A program made the position numbers and the translations under genes. The notes under the pieces were generated by a model. That model was not told the origin of the DNA. It ran no database searches and was given only the letters and a program-made list of their open reading frames with translations. DNA of 64,000 nucleotides from NCBI RefSeq assembly GCF_001625215.2, contig NC_030388.2, positions 18,350,058 through 18,414,057 on the forward strand, read 5' to 3'. Of the stretch, positions 24,709-36,823 are shown one piece after another. The number at the start of each line of letters is the position of its first letter. Position 1 is the first letter of the stretch. This DNA comes from Daucus carota subsp. sativus. Its lineage: Eukaryota > Streptophyta > Magnoliopsida > Apiales > Apiaceae.

Positions 24709-25107
24709 CTCATCGGTATATATTATTATGACCTCAACTCAGCCATTCTAGTACGCAAATAGACGGTAATAATCGGCTAATCCAAGATCACGTCACCCGA
24801 CAAGTATCCACCACAAATTTGAAAACGTGTTTATTGAACATAGATACATACATTATTTTTCAGTAATGGCCACTTTCAAGTATCTTATCCTGACTCCATG
24901 ATCACATATTTTATGATGAATAACCCATCCTACTTGCCTTGTTTCTGCTGGTTTTATTTTTATAAAGGAGGTGTTTTGCTCAATTTCTTCGAAGCTTCTT
25001 TGTCTACGTCTCTAAATAATTTTCATTATACAATGATAATAATGCGGAAAGCAGATAATTCAAAATAGTATTACTAAATTCAAACACGTTTTATTTTCTG
25101 TTGTGAC
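24709..25107. other. 5' flank of oxygenase gene A
   Basis: Upstream region of the oxygenase gene at 25224. No other gene was recognised. Confidence 0.5.
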
Positions 25108-25115
25108 TATAAATA
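25108..25115 (+). promoter_or_regulatory. Candidate TATA box of oxygenase gene A
   Basis: GACTATAAATATTAGG lies about 110 bp upstream of the start codon at 25224, at a normal core-promoter distance. Confidence 0.55.
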
Positions 25116-25223
25116 TTAGGCACATAAGAGCGAGCATCTCCTAATAAATCACATTTATTTATCTGTCATATATAGTCCTACACTGCTACACAGATTTTGG
25201 TTCAGTTGAGTTTGACATTTGCC

Positions 25224-28200
25224 ATGGAGCTTAAAAATGCAGAAGCCTCTGATCATGACATACTCAACGAACTCAAGTTGTTCGACGACTCGAAAGCTGG
25301 AGTCAGAGGCCTCGTTGCTTCTGGTGTTTCCAAAATTCCCAGGTTCTTTATTCATCCAGCAGACAAGCTACCCAAGGCAGATGCTCAGCTCGACTTGCCA
25401 GTGATTAGCCTCGAGGGATTTCAACATGCGAGCCGACGAGCTGAAATCGTGGCTGGAATTGGCGAAGCCTGCGAGAAATGGGGATTCTTTCGGATCACTG
25501 AGCATGGAGTTCCTGAGGCTGTGACTGATGCTGTGTTGGAAGTTACGAGACAATTTCATGAACAGGCGAAGGAGTTGAAAGCAGAGTTTTATACGCGGGA
25601 CCTTAAGCGCAGGGTCAAGTATTATAGCACTCTGGATCTTTTTGTCACGAAGATTGGACAGTGGAGGGATACTGTTACCTGTGATTTTGATGATGGAGTT
25701 GTTGATCGTGAAGGATTGCCTTCTGTTATGAGGTATTTTTGATCTCTTGAGTTCTAATTTTATATTTTTTTTTTCTGCGCACCTGCAACCAGATCTTAGA
25801 AGTGGGAGAGGTGGCAATTGATCCCCTTAAATTTTTTTTTTTTAATATTATACATATTTTTAGGTTGTAAAATTGAAATTGACCCCCCTTAATTTTTCGT
25901 GACCCCTCTTAGTATTTTTTTACAAAAAAATTGACCCCCTTAACTTTATAGTCAGATCCGCCACTGTTTTACAAAAAAATTGACCCCCTTAACTTTATAG
26001 TCAGATCCGCCACTGCCTGCAACGATTATTTAGGAGTCGAGTACAATATGTTTTAGACTTTTAGCTTAGGAGGCTACTCGTTTAGAATTTTTTTTTCTAA
26101 AAAACAAGAAAAAAACTGTGATAAATATAAAAACAAAGATTATAAATAATTTTTAGTTCAAAAGTTATTTTTGAGAAAAGCAGGTCCCGTACTTTTAGAA
26201 AAAGTTGAATTTCAAACTTTTGCCGAAACTATCATGAATGTTGCTATCAAATGTCAAGATATTAATTTTTTTATATTATAACTCAAAATATGTAAATATC
26301 AAAAAATACCAAATAATAATATGATCTTTATAAACAAAAACAGTTTTTAACAGCACTCCAACAAACCCTTTGTACACAGCTGACGCTGGGAACATTTTGT
26401 TGTATGTGTTTTTTTTTCTTTTTTTTCTTTTTGGCGTTTATTGTGAAACCTCGTGAATATGAGTTGTTCGTGACAACTCTGCTCTAAGAATCTGTAGTGT
26501 CTATGCTGAAAGAGAGACACTTAAGAAGTTAAGATGGTCACATGAAACCCGGACAATAATTTATAAATATTTGCTGCGGGAACTTAGCATACAATTTTAT
26601 TATAATCGGTAGCAGGAGATGCTGGCCTATTTCCAGACACAATGGTACTATATCTCTAATATAGATCGAGTCAAATGCAGTGATTCACTTGTGTAATGTG
26701 GCTTTGCAACTGTCACAAAACACGGCAAAGCATCCCACAAAGTGAGTTCTGTCTGTCAGAGGGCCTGATTGCTAAAACACCCCATCTTTGCTAGTACAGA
26801 CCTCAGTGTGTCCCTCCATAGACATTTACCTTGACTCGTATCATGGTTTCTTTCGCAATCAAGTAATCAACTACATTGTTGTTGTTTGGTATAATTTTAG
26901 CCAAGATTGACAATTGGGTGCACGACTTCCGCCAACATGATTAGAGAGCAGAGCACCTCGATTTGGGTAGCCCCTGGAACATGAATAATGTTTTGCTGAC
27001 AGGTTTTGTAAAAGATGTGTACGAATCATTTATAAATAGGCACTTCTCAATTGTAATTGGGATAAATATGCATCTGTTTTTTGTAGATAGTTGATGAATT
27101 TTTGAATTTATGCTAAGAGCACCTTTATCGCTGGTCTTAGATGATACTAACAGTTACAACTCTTGAATGGTGCTGGCACGTACCATTACTCATGTTTGGC
27201 ATATTGTTCTGCGGATAGAGCCATCTATATAAGTCTTAACCTTTTTCTCTGCTTGATCTACCATTTGTGTCATATGACTGATGCCCTTTTTCCATATAGT
27301 GAAATGAAGGTCATTGATCTTAAATATTTAATAGTTACATCTGTGGTGATGTTCTTACAGAGAAGCAATTGAAGAATATGTGGAATGCTTAAATAAGCTG
27401 AAGAAACTACTGTCTGAATTGCTATCGGAGGCTCTGGGGCTGAACAGTGACCACCTTGCTAGCTTAAGATGTTTCGAAACTCAGAAATTATCCTGCCATT
27501 ACTATCCTCCATGTCCAGAGCCCAAATTGACATTAGGCACGTCGAAACACTCTGACCCTAATTTTCTAACCGTTCTCCTCCAAGATTCTATCGGCGCCCT
27601 CCAAATCCTGCACGAGAACAAATGGATGGATGTGCCTCCTAAGAAAGGATCACTCCTAGTAAATGTAGGAGACTTACTGCAGGTACCACATTAATGTTTA
27701 CACATCATTGTTATATTATCAAGAATTGTGTTATTGGATAGTCCGGTGGTTAAGAATTTATCCTCTGTTGTCTCATGTCATGGGTTCGACTCTGATGTTT
27801 ATTGATGGCGTATGAAACTGTACACCAGGCTACGGCTTTGACAATTGTTTTCTACAGCCTACGGCAAGCCTATATGCAATCCCTGAAACATGCACCTGTG
27901 AGATTACAACTTCTCTGGCTCCTACAGAATGATAAAGACTCATGTGATGGCCCTGAATCCTGACTTAAACATGTCCCCTACGGTATTATCACCCTACAAT
28001 GCATGTCTCTCGGAAACTAATCCCCTGCAGATTCCCGAAGCCAATCTTTACTGAACAACAGGCTCTCAAAACCGCAGGCTCCTAGCACCACCTACAGACC
28101 CCGTAAACCCTTGCACCCCCAGGGATCTCCTGATCAAACCGTAAGCCTGATCCGAGTAGATGATTAAGCTGCTTGTAAGCTCTCTGCTAGTCACCTCCAA

Positions 28201-31200
28201 GCACCTGGACACGTGGCACTTTCTCCTGCACCTTGTCACCCCTGAAAAACTGGACTGACCTCCATCTGTCCCATAATAGCTTGTCCTTCTCATCTATCTA
28301 GCTACTAGATTAGCCCATTCAACATCCTAAGCAGCCACCTCAGACAATATAAATAAAGAAGAGAAGAACTCCAGGAGGGGGGGACGAAAAAAATATAAAA
28401 GAAAAGGACTGTGATAGCTACGGAATGAGGCGGAATTCCGCAGGCCATCAGTTGGCGCCGCCGCCGGGGATCGAGTATTGTTCCCCGAGATGTTATTTAC
28501 TGCTATATTACGATGACCTAACTCATATGTAGACGGTCTCTCTCTGGTTTACAGCTGCGAGAAGGGTCTGTTGAACTCAAACTATTAATAGAACTCGCGT
28601 CGACGTGGATGCTTAGCCTCACTAGTGTTTAGTTCTTCTTCACCTTGCCAGGTATTACTCTTACGACTTGATCTTACTAGCCATACATCAACGAGCATGT
28701 AGTTATATTTGTTAAAATTCTAAGAATAAGATGGAATATTGCTTAACAATAAACAATAACTATCTCCAAACTAATGATGATATTTTACTCCATATTCAAT
28801 ACTGTTTTTTCCCTATAGTTAGTGATAGATTTGTTGGAAAGTGGAAACATGATAAACTTTGCAACTATATATTCTTTTATCTTTCAAAGACTCAATATAT
28901 ATAAATAGTGTATAACACACGCTTGTTTATATATTAATAATATCAAAGCTACAGCTTTTGTTTTCTCACCTAGAGGCTACGGCTTTTCTCTTACAACTTT
29001 AGAGCTTTGGCTCTTTCTCTTAACTAACACTCTGTATATTATTTTCTTGGTTATTTTACAAATAAAACAAAGCATCTTATTTATAAGTTACAGATTTACC
29101 ATGTTACAGTATGGCACACTTCATTACATAATTAACATAGCCTTCTTTAATGCCATCTTTACCTTGTCATGCGGCGTACCTTTTATTTAGGGTTCAAACT
29201 TGACTGTTGACATGTGCTGTAGATTTAGAGTGACAGCTTCTTCAATAATAACACACGTAGTTGGCCATGCACCACCTTATACATAATATTATGGCACACC
29301 TTATTTTCTGGGTATACCTCCTGGATGACTGCTCTCGTTTTCTTTTTCATGTTACTACATTTGTAAACTCGACTGTAACTATTAATTCTTCAGAGTTTTG
29401 AATTCTAACAAGATTAACCAGTATATATCATTCTACTGTCCTTTGCTTATAGCTAGGAGCGTAATTTTTGGTATTATATTATCAAGCAGTTTCTTTGGTT
29501 GTAATTGCTTGCCCACAGACCATGCGCTTTTTATTTTATTTACCATACTTACAATTTTAACATACTTTCTGGCTTTTGATCTAAGAAATGCATCAACACT
29601 TCTTGCTTATTTTGTCTTCGACTAGAGCCGGAAAGTAGTCACCAGCATCTTACAACTCCTTGTTTCTCCTCCCTGATATGATCTCAAACAATAGCTTTCC
29701 GCAGCTAGAGACATCTACTTTTGTAATAATAACCTCACCTGAAATTCATTCCGATGCGAGATATCCTCTTGTTCACTTATTGTTCTACGCAAAATCTTTT
29801 AAGATGGACAAAGTTGATATATTATGCTCAATTGTACGTGCTCACTTCTACGCGAGCTCCTCCCCCTTGCCTCAGATTCCTTAGAACTTTAACTGTTATA
29901 GCTCTGGAATCTAGCAGAGTACCCGCAAGTATTGAGCTAATACTGTCCTCACCCAGTTTTTTGTTTTTTTAGAATCCTTGGTCAATTTTTAACGTATCTA
30001 AAAACTCCCATTATAACCCAAACACTCATCTTGCCAGCCTTTTGTAATCCTTTCACACGAACGTGAAAAACTCTTTCTCTATTGTCACCCAAACTAGTGG
30101 TTGGATATTATACACATCTCCATCCCAAACCATGCGTTGTTTGCCACCTTCGCTATTCCACATTAGCAGGGTAGGTGACAACACAAAGGCGCAGCCAGGA
30201 GGGTGAACTGGAGAGTAGGGGGCAATTGTGGCTACGGAATTCTCTCGCACATGGCGATACGTCAAGCTAGGGGGTTTGAGAGCGTAGGTCCGTAAGCTCG
30301 GAAGAACAGGAACGCGAAGTGGTTTTGGGTGAGGCGTGCACTCGTAGGCAGGTCTTCCGGAGCTACATCACTGCGAATTTGTTACGTATTCTAAGACGAC
30401 TAGCAGGGGGGGTCCCACAAAGATTGGGCGGAGGGAGCCTTCGGTGTATAAACATTTAATCCGTAATCCATCACTTGCATTCTTCATCACCACTCTTTAC
30501 GCCTTGAGAATGTGACTCTCCTCTGTGTCTTGGGTTGAAAACCACATTGCCTTTAAAAATAAAAACGTGCCTTCTACTTCCCTTACATCACTACAATGCA
30601 GGGTTGATATCCTAGAATAGTACACCCATCAGTATAATCTCCCAACGGCCAAGTCTCGTTTCACTGCTATTTGCTTACTTTCAGCTGCAGGATACATCTA
30701 TCCATTAGAAGCTAAAAGCCACTTTACCTAAATACAATCATATCTAAGCTTATGTGTCTTGCGCTCTATTTCCGTTAGTAATTGATGTTTATTATATAGA
30801 TACGTATATAGTCTTCTTATATTATTTATACCAAATAATAATGCTTTGTGTACACATTATTTACGACGCATGCATGCATTGTCATTAAACATAATTTACC
30901 TTTATAAAATACATTTGTTTGTCATAATGCGCCCCACACAAATTTTTACACTTTCCTTCTATAACACAAGTCTTTATTATATACTTCCTAATTACCGACG
31001 GCACGATAATGCCTATATTTACTTATTTATTATTTTTACATCCTGTTTTCATTGCCATTATTGACTTTCTTGCAATTATGATATGCCATTTCACCTTTTG
31101 TTCCCGCTAATTAAGCACATGTCTTGTTAATTAAACATTTGTTACTTCGCAGCATTTTTATATTGTGTTGCTTACATTTATTTTATTTCACATATAAAAT

Positions 31201-34200
31201 TATCTCGTATCTTTTCTGACTGTGAGCGCGCTTTGTTAACATTAGAGATCATTTACCCTCCTTGATTATTACGCTTTGATTATGTCACTACATAGCGTTC
31301 TTAAACTAGTTTACATAATGTTTTATATAATTAAGTTTATTAGCTGCCGCTTGGTATTAAAATTATTAATGTCACGCATATACATTTAATTCATCCAATT
31401 GTATAGCTCTTATATCACTTGCTTGCTATAATATATTTCTTGTATCATATTATTTTTGATATACATTTATTTGCATAAACTATACTATGAGCATCCTACG
31501 CCAATAAAAGTAGCAATAACTGCTACGGCTACGGAGCACTACATCCTACGCCAATAAAAGTAGCAATAACTGCTACGGCTACGGATCACTACATCCTACG
31601 CCAATATAAGTAGCAATAACTGCTACGGCTACGGATCACTACATCCTACGCCAATATAAGTAGCAATAACTGCTACGGCTACGGATCACTACATCCTACG
31701 CCAATATAAGTAGCAATAACTGCTACGGCTACGGATCACCTAAAGTCCTACGGGCAATATATCCAACATATGTAGCATAAAAACTATTGCTACGGCTGCG
31801 GATCACCTAAAATACAAGGGGCACATATGCCAACATATGTAGCACCTGACCTGACTAATAATTTATAGTGAAAAATGTAGTTAAAATTTGAGTTGTGAGA
31901 TATTTAATCCTCTTTGCTTAACCATATACTTTGATTGTAGTTGGTTTCTTGTTTTTCACTTTGTATTACAAGTGAATCGTATACTCTCTAGCAACATCTT
32001 ATGCACGTCTTGTTCGAGTGATTGTCTATAGGTACTACATTCTACGTATATGGATATCACATGAATGCTGCATAATCATATGCATTTCTTTTCTTCTTTT
32101 ACTAACTAGCTTGACCAACGTCTGATTGAGCAACACTCACAACTCTTATTCACTGATTTTCTCTTCATTATATTGCGTTTGCCTAACGTAGGCATATCAT
32201 ATGAAGCTCTTGCTGAAACACATTTTTAATCAATGAGACCTATTTTCATTACGCATTCGTTGATGTGTTGACAGTGGGGCATTAATAATTCTGCATGACT
32301 CATCTCCTTGTCATTTTTGCTTATTGTCTTGATTTATTCCTGTGTTGTTTTTCTTCACTTATTCCTATTCTGTATAGCATTTTGATGATCTTTACGGAGC
32401 CCATGCACACCTTAGTGTTTTTAAATGTCATTATTTTTATGATTCATAGTATAATATAATGTGTACAACACTTATGGGTTCCTTAAATCTTTTTATGTGT
32501 CACACTCAAGCTGTTTTAATTTAAAAATAAGCCGTATTTATACAACATGTGACATATAATGCTACTGCATGTAATTATAATTATTGTGATTCTTATAAAC
32601 AACATATTAGATGTCTATCTTATTTTTATTCTACAACTATTTTATATCTCTTATACAACTATTCTATATCTCTTGTTTATGTTACACTGTTAGCATACAT
32701 TTTGTGTTTCTAATTTTGTTTTTATATTCGTTAATATATATATTTCATAAATCACATTCTTATATAAGAGTACTCATTCTTATATGACACTATTCGCAAT
32801 TTAATTTATTGATTTTATAATTTATATCGTTACTCTTATTATATATATAAAAAAAAAGAGTTTGTGGGGCTCTCTCTCTCCACAAATTCTGTCTCACCCT
32901 CATCACAGCTTAAACCTGCAGACCTTCGAGGTGATCCAAAAAACTTAAAGACCTTATATTTTTGCATGTACTCACCCATGTCAACTCTTATCATGGCATC
33001 TTTAGTCCCATAATACTCCCGAGCTACTAATTTTACAAGCTCAGTCTTGCTAACTCTTGTAGGTATGGTGAATAAAAAACTTGACATAGGACGATCCGGA
33101 TCCCTAATCCCAGCTTTAACCCTGCGTATAGCTCAGGTAACATGTACACATGATCATATTGGGTCGTAGAGTTTTTTTTTTTCCCTTGTTTAAAAAGCTT
33201 AAATGCCTCGTTCTGCCATATCTTTCCTACAAGGATCCTAGCCCACGATGAGAGACCAAGGACTATATTTACTTGTTTTCGGTTATTACAAACATATTGC
33301 CGATTACTCTTTGCTCCCTTTTATGGTTCCTGAAAACTGCACATCTACGGCTACATCCCCAAAGTGTATTTGGACCCTACAGCCTACAAAAATTACAGCC
33401 CTGCTGGGCATGAGTGCTGCAATTACGGTGCATTAGAATGTTTGGGGAGGTTACCCAACCAACGAGTTAGGTACATGGCGGACAAATGGTGTCTACACTT
33501 CCGAGTATATGAGTATTTGAATCCTACCGCCTACAAAAACAATACAACGACGTTATGTATGAGTACTGCAGTTCCATTTTACAGTACATAATGTTAGAGC
33601 TGGTTACCCAATTAACAAATGTTAAGTACATGACCGACAAATGATCTACGCTTCCGAGTATATGAAGCTTCCTAAAGAAAGCTTATATACTCAAGGGGCA
33701 TCTGATGGCGTATGAAACTGTACACCAGGCTACGGCTTTGACAATTGTTTTCTACAGCCTACGGCAAGCCTATATGCAATCCCTGAAACATGCACCTGTG
33801 AGATTACAACTTCTCTGGCTCCTACAGAATGATAAAGACTCATGTGATGGCCCTGAATCCTGACTTAAACATGTCCCCTACGGTATTATCACCCTACAAT
33901 GCATGTCTCTCGGAAACTAATCCCCTGCAGATTCCCGAAGCCAATCTTTACTGAACAACAGGCTCTCAAAACCGCAGGCTCCTAGCACCACCTACAGACC
34001 CCGTAAACCCTTGCACCCCCAGGGATCTCCTGATCAAACCGTAAGCCTGATCCGAGTAGATGATTAAGCTGCTTGTAAGCTCTCTGCTAGTCACCTCCAA
34101 GCACCTGGACACGTGGCACTTTCTCCTGCACCTTGTCACCCCTGAAAAACTGGACTGACCTCCATCTGTCCCATAATAGCTTGTCCTTCTCATCTATCTA

Positions 34201-34648
34201 GCTACTAGATTAGCCCATTCAACATCCTAAGCAGCCACCTCAGACAATATAAATAAAGAAGAGAAGAACTCCAGGAGGGGGGGACGAAAAAAATATAAAA
34301 GAAAAGGACTGTGATAGCTACGGAATGAGGCGGAATTCCGCAGGCCATCATTTATATATTGACAATTACTAACAAAAATTTATATGTTGGCAGCTGATAA
34401 CTAATGATAAATTCAAGAGTGTTCGTCACAGAGTGGTGGCAAACTATGAAGGTCCAAGGGTCTCTGTGGCCAGCTTCTTCTACCCTCGTAACAATGAGCT
34501 AACAGAGCCTTATGGACCAATAAAGCAACTTCTGTCAACCGATAATCCACCAAAATACAGGGAAATCAGCACCCTCGAGTTCATAACTTATTATATGTCA
34601 AGAGGGCTTGATGGTGCTGCAATTCTTCCTCATTTTGAGCACCAATAG
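25224..34648 (+). CDS. 2-oxoglutarate/Fe(II) oxygenase, ACC-oxidase-homolog type
   Basis: A soluble 2-ODD enzyme of the plant DOXC class, close to proteins named ACC oxidase homolog 1 or deacetoxyvindoline 4-hydroxylase-like; it would hydroxylate or demethylate a small metabolite using 2-oxoglutarate, O2 and Fe(II). Three exons, 25224-25732, 27361-27682 and 34394-34648, all in phase, encode 361 residues. The N terminus has the family string GVRGLVASGVSKIPRFFI. Iron ligands are His233, Asp235 (SKHSDPNF) and His289 (VRHRV); the 2-oxoglutarate site is Arg299/Ser301 (GPRVS). YYPPCPEP precedes the HxD motif. Intron 1 contains a hAT relic and intron 2 (6.7 kb) is almost entirely an LTR retrotransposon, yet the coding frame is intact. 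Substrate unknown. Confidence 0.9.
25790..26015. mobile_element. hAT-type relic in intron 1 of oxygenase gene A
   Basis: Flanked by an exact 8-bp repeat CCTGCAAC (25782-25789 and 26016-26023). The right end reads AGATCCGCCACTG, the reverse of CAGTGGCGGATCT, a typical hAT end; the left end (CAGATCTTAGAAGTGGG) is degraded. A 50-bp terminal unit (TTTTACAAAAAAATTGACCC to GATCCGCCACTG) is present twice in tandem. Non-coding. Confidence 0.7.
27733..27797 (+). repeat. Possible tRNA-derived SINE fragment
   Basis: GGATAGTCCGGTGGTTAAG resembles a polymerase III A box, and TCATGGGTTCGACTCTG, about 40 bp later, resembles a B box. The LTR retrotransposon begins right after it, so it may have been split by that insertion. 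Tentative. Confidence 0.4.
27803..28450 (+). repeat. 5' LTR
   Basis: 648 bp with TGATGG/CCATCA ends. It contains AATATAAATAAAG near the right side, a possible TATA/poly-A signal region, and several CTACGG words. It matches the 3' LTR base for base as far as I could compare. Confidence 0.92.
31492..31741. repeat. Five tandem 50-bp repeats inside the retroelement
   Basis: Five near-identical 50-bp units begin CATCCTACGCCAATAAAAGT (31492, 31542, 31592, 31642 and 31692), each ending with TGCTACGGCTACGGA-type sequence. One or two degenerate units follow to about 31845. Non-coding. Confidence 0.9.
33703..34350 (+). repeat. 3' LTR
   Basis: Second 648-bp LTR, preceded by the purine tract and followed by the TTTAT duplication. 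It ends 43 bp upstream of exon 3 of the oxygenase gene, close to the acceptor and likely near the branch point. Confidence 0.92.
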
Positions 34649-35812
34649 ATGATGTTCTCCCGAAATTAGTACAATATGAACTCATTCTCTATTGTAATCA
34701 TAAATGTTAAACTTTGTGCGAAACATACTAAACTTTCGTATGTATGATTAAAGTTTTATCTTTGTCATAACTATAGTGTTACCCGTGAGAACCGAGAATT
34801 TTTTTAATGAAATTTTTTTTGTTAATCTATAATTCCAAGTATAAATTATTTAAATATTATTTATATATTTATTACGTAAATTTAGATATGTAACAACCAC
34901 AAATTTCAAGAAAGTACATATATTTAATTTTTAATACTTTGTAAGAGAATAATTGAACGACATATCTTATTTTTTAGTAATTTATTGCAATAGAATTCAA
35001 ATACTGTAAAAATTGTACAGAGATCGTTTATTTTAGTATTTAATAATTAGAAATAGTAACGGTCTATTGAATTTAGTTAATTCTAGAAAATAGACAGTCG
35101 CAAGATTAAAATAATATAAATATTACGACTTAGAGTGATTATAATATGAAGTATCGACATGATGAGATTTTATACACACATATACACTCACACACACATA
35201 TGTATGTATATGTGTGCGTGTGTGTCAGTTCCACACAGAACCAGTTAAATTTAGAATTTTAAAATTTAATTATTAATAATTAGATTACAAAAGATTAAAA
35301 GGGTGAGCTCTAATTTATATATTATAAATATATTTTAGTACAAATATGGGCGTAAAATCTTATGAATATTACGTACTTAACAGAGTATTCTGTCATATAT
35401 TTGAACGTTGCAGTAGTATTTCATTAGTACTGTTAACTTCTAATTAGAATGTACAATGTCACAAAAGAAACAATAGGAATAGTAAAGTGAGCAGATGAAC
35501 GAGGCCACCAAAAAAGCCACCCAAAAGAAAAGAATCATTTTTCTTCGTGTTGCTCTAATAATACGAAAGAATAAAATCCTCGGCCAAATCATTTTAGGTG
35601 ACATGATGATGTCAAATGCACTGCTCTCAGGCCCACGATGCTTGACGATAAAATGCAAAAAGTCGTGGATCGAGAACTCTGAGGCTCGAGGTCGGCCTTA
35701 TTATTTTTACTAATTTTTTAAACAGCTTATTTAACTAAAGAAATGCTATAAGCTTGTAAAATAGCAGAAAACTCCTTTTTTTTACTTCCACATTTTTAAC
35801 TACCTCTATCTT
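34649..35812. other. Intergenic, 3' side of oxygenase gene A
   Basis: AT-rich 3' flank with an alternating CA/TG microsatellite at about 35172-35226. No further gene was recognised. Confidence 0.5.
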
Positions 35813-35817
35813 ATATT

Positions 35818-36046
35818 TGTTAAAGTATAAGATCCATAAAGGGGCTTCTCTAACATCTTAAAGGGAATTGTTCTCTACATGGGTTTAGCAGGAGGTCTCA
35901 GGGGTAAAGGGAATTGTTCTCTACATGGATTTAGCAGGAGGTCTCAGGGGCGTATATTATTTCGAGTGAGGGGGAGTGTTAAAGTATAAGATCCATAAAA
36001 GGGTTCCTCTAACACCTTAAGGTTTTAGAGGGAATGGTTCTCTACA
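35818..36046 (+). mobile_element. TRIM: miniature LTR retrotransposon
   Basis: A 229-bp element flanked by a 5-bp duplication ATATT (35813-35817 and 36047-36051). The LTRs are very short: 35818-35879 and 35977-36046, both running from TGTTAAAGTATAAGATCCAT to TTCTCTACA, the second with a small extra segment. A purine tract GTGAGGGGGAG lies just before the right LTR. The interior is a duplicated block of about 45 bp (GGTTTAGCAGGAGGTCTCAG-type). There is no coding capacity, and no standard primer site was recognised. Confidence 0.8.
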
Positions 36047-36313
36047 ATATTCAATATATTTCTAAATTCTAATATCTATATTGATTATATAATATGGTTA
36101 GTTTTCACAAAAAAACAATAATTAGATATTTTTTTAACAAAATATACTTTAGAAGTAATATGTAAAAACCAATTTAGCTTAACACACATGTCAAAATGTC
36201 CAATTTGGAATTATGGGAATGATATATTATTCTTTTCCTTTAATTAATAATATATTACTCATACTTATATGTTCATAATTGAAAAGATATTTATAAGCAA
36301 GGTTGTGAAAATC

Positions 36314-36823
36314 AAAAATCGGATCAACTCGGTTTTGTTTTGGAAAAAATGAGTACTCGGAATTCAGAGAGTACTTGAATAGCTACTCGGATATTAATAT
36401 TTTTTCATTTTCTGAATTCATTTTCAATCAAATTTTAGTATACAAATTACAATTACAAGTGTTTAAACTTGAAGTTTAAGTATAGTAATGTTTTTTTATT
36501 AATATATAAGAATATGTTATATAACAATGATAATTATCGAATATTATCCATAATTTACTAACAAATAAATAATATTATTAACAATACATTACCAATAATA
36601 GAGTTCACGGTTCAGGTATATATCATCCTCTTGATACCTCCGTTATAATAAAAACAAATTTTAATAAATTGCTAGATTGTTGTTATTGTCCAAACTTTAC
36701 GAAAAAAAGTCAAACCTAAGTTTGGGTTTGACTCAAAATACGCGAGTCTAATCAAGTTTTGATTAATTTCTCACAAAAATGTTTTTAGATGCGAGTACTA
36801 CTCGACTGAGTTATCCGATTTTT
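36314..36823. mobile_element. MITE with AAAAATCGGAT inverted ends
   Basis: The left end AAAAATCGGATCAACTCGG is matched by TTATCCGATTTTT at the right in inverted orientation, and inner GAGTACTCGG/GAGTACTACTCG words continue the symmetry. About 510 bp, AT-rich, non-coding. The target duplication is unclear, so the superfamily is not assigned. Confidence 0.6.

Larger units (their letters stand above)
27803..34350 (+). mobile_element. Young non-autonomous LTR retrotransposon (LARD-like)
   Basis: A 6,548-bp element in intron 2 of oxygenase gene A, flanked by a 5-bp target duplication TTTAT (27798-27802 and 34351-34355). Two 648-bp LTRs (27803-28450 and 33703-34350) begin TGATGG and end CCATCA and look identical by eye. 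The primer-binding site at about 28453-28472 reads TGGCGCCGCCGCCGGGGATC, matching the 3' end of plant tRNA-Asp except for two bases, a priming choice known in Ty3/gypsy Athila-type elements. A purine tract (CTCAAGGGGCATC) precedes the 3' LTR. The 5.25-kb interior shows no gag, protease, RT or integrase frame, so it must be mobilised in trans. Confidence 0.93.

Noticed and set aside
25368..25817. 149-codon minus-strand open frame
   Set aside because: Antisense shadow of exon 1 of oxygenase gene A, with no domain of its own.
28066..28293. 75-codon open frame, found again at 33966-34193
   Set aside because: It lies in the two identical LTRs, so the duplication is explained by the retroelement; the protein has no recognisable domain.
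31492..31741. Regular 50-bp repeats considered as a CRISPR-like array
   Set aside because: Units are contiguous without unique spacers and lie inside a plant LTR element, so these are simple tandem repeats.
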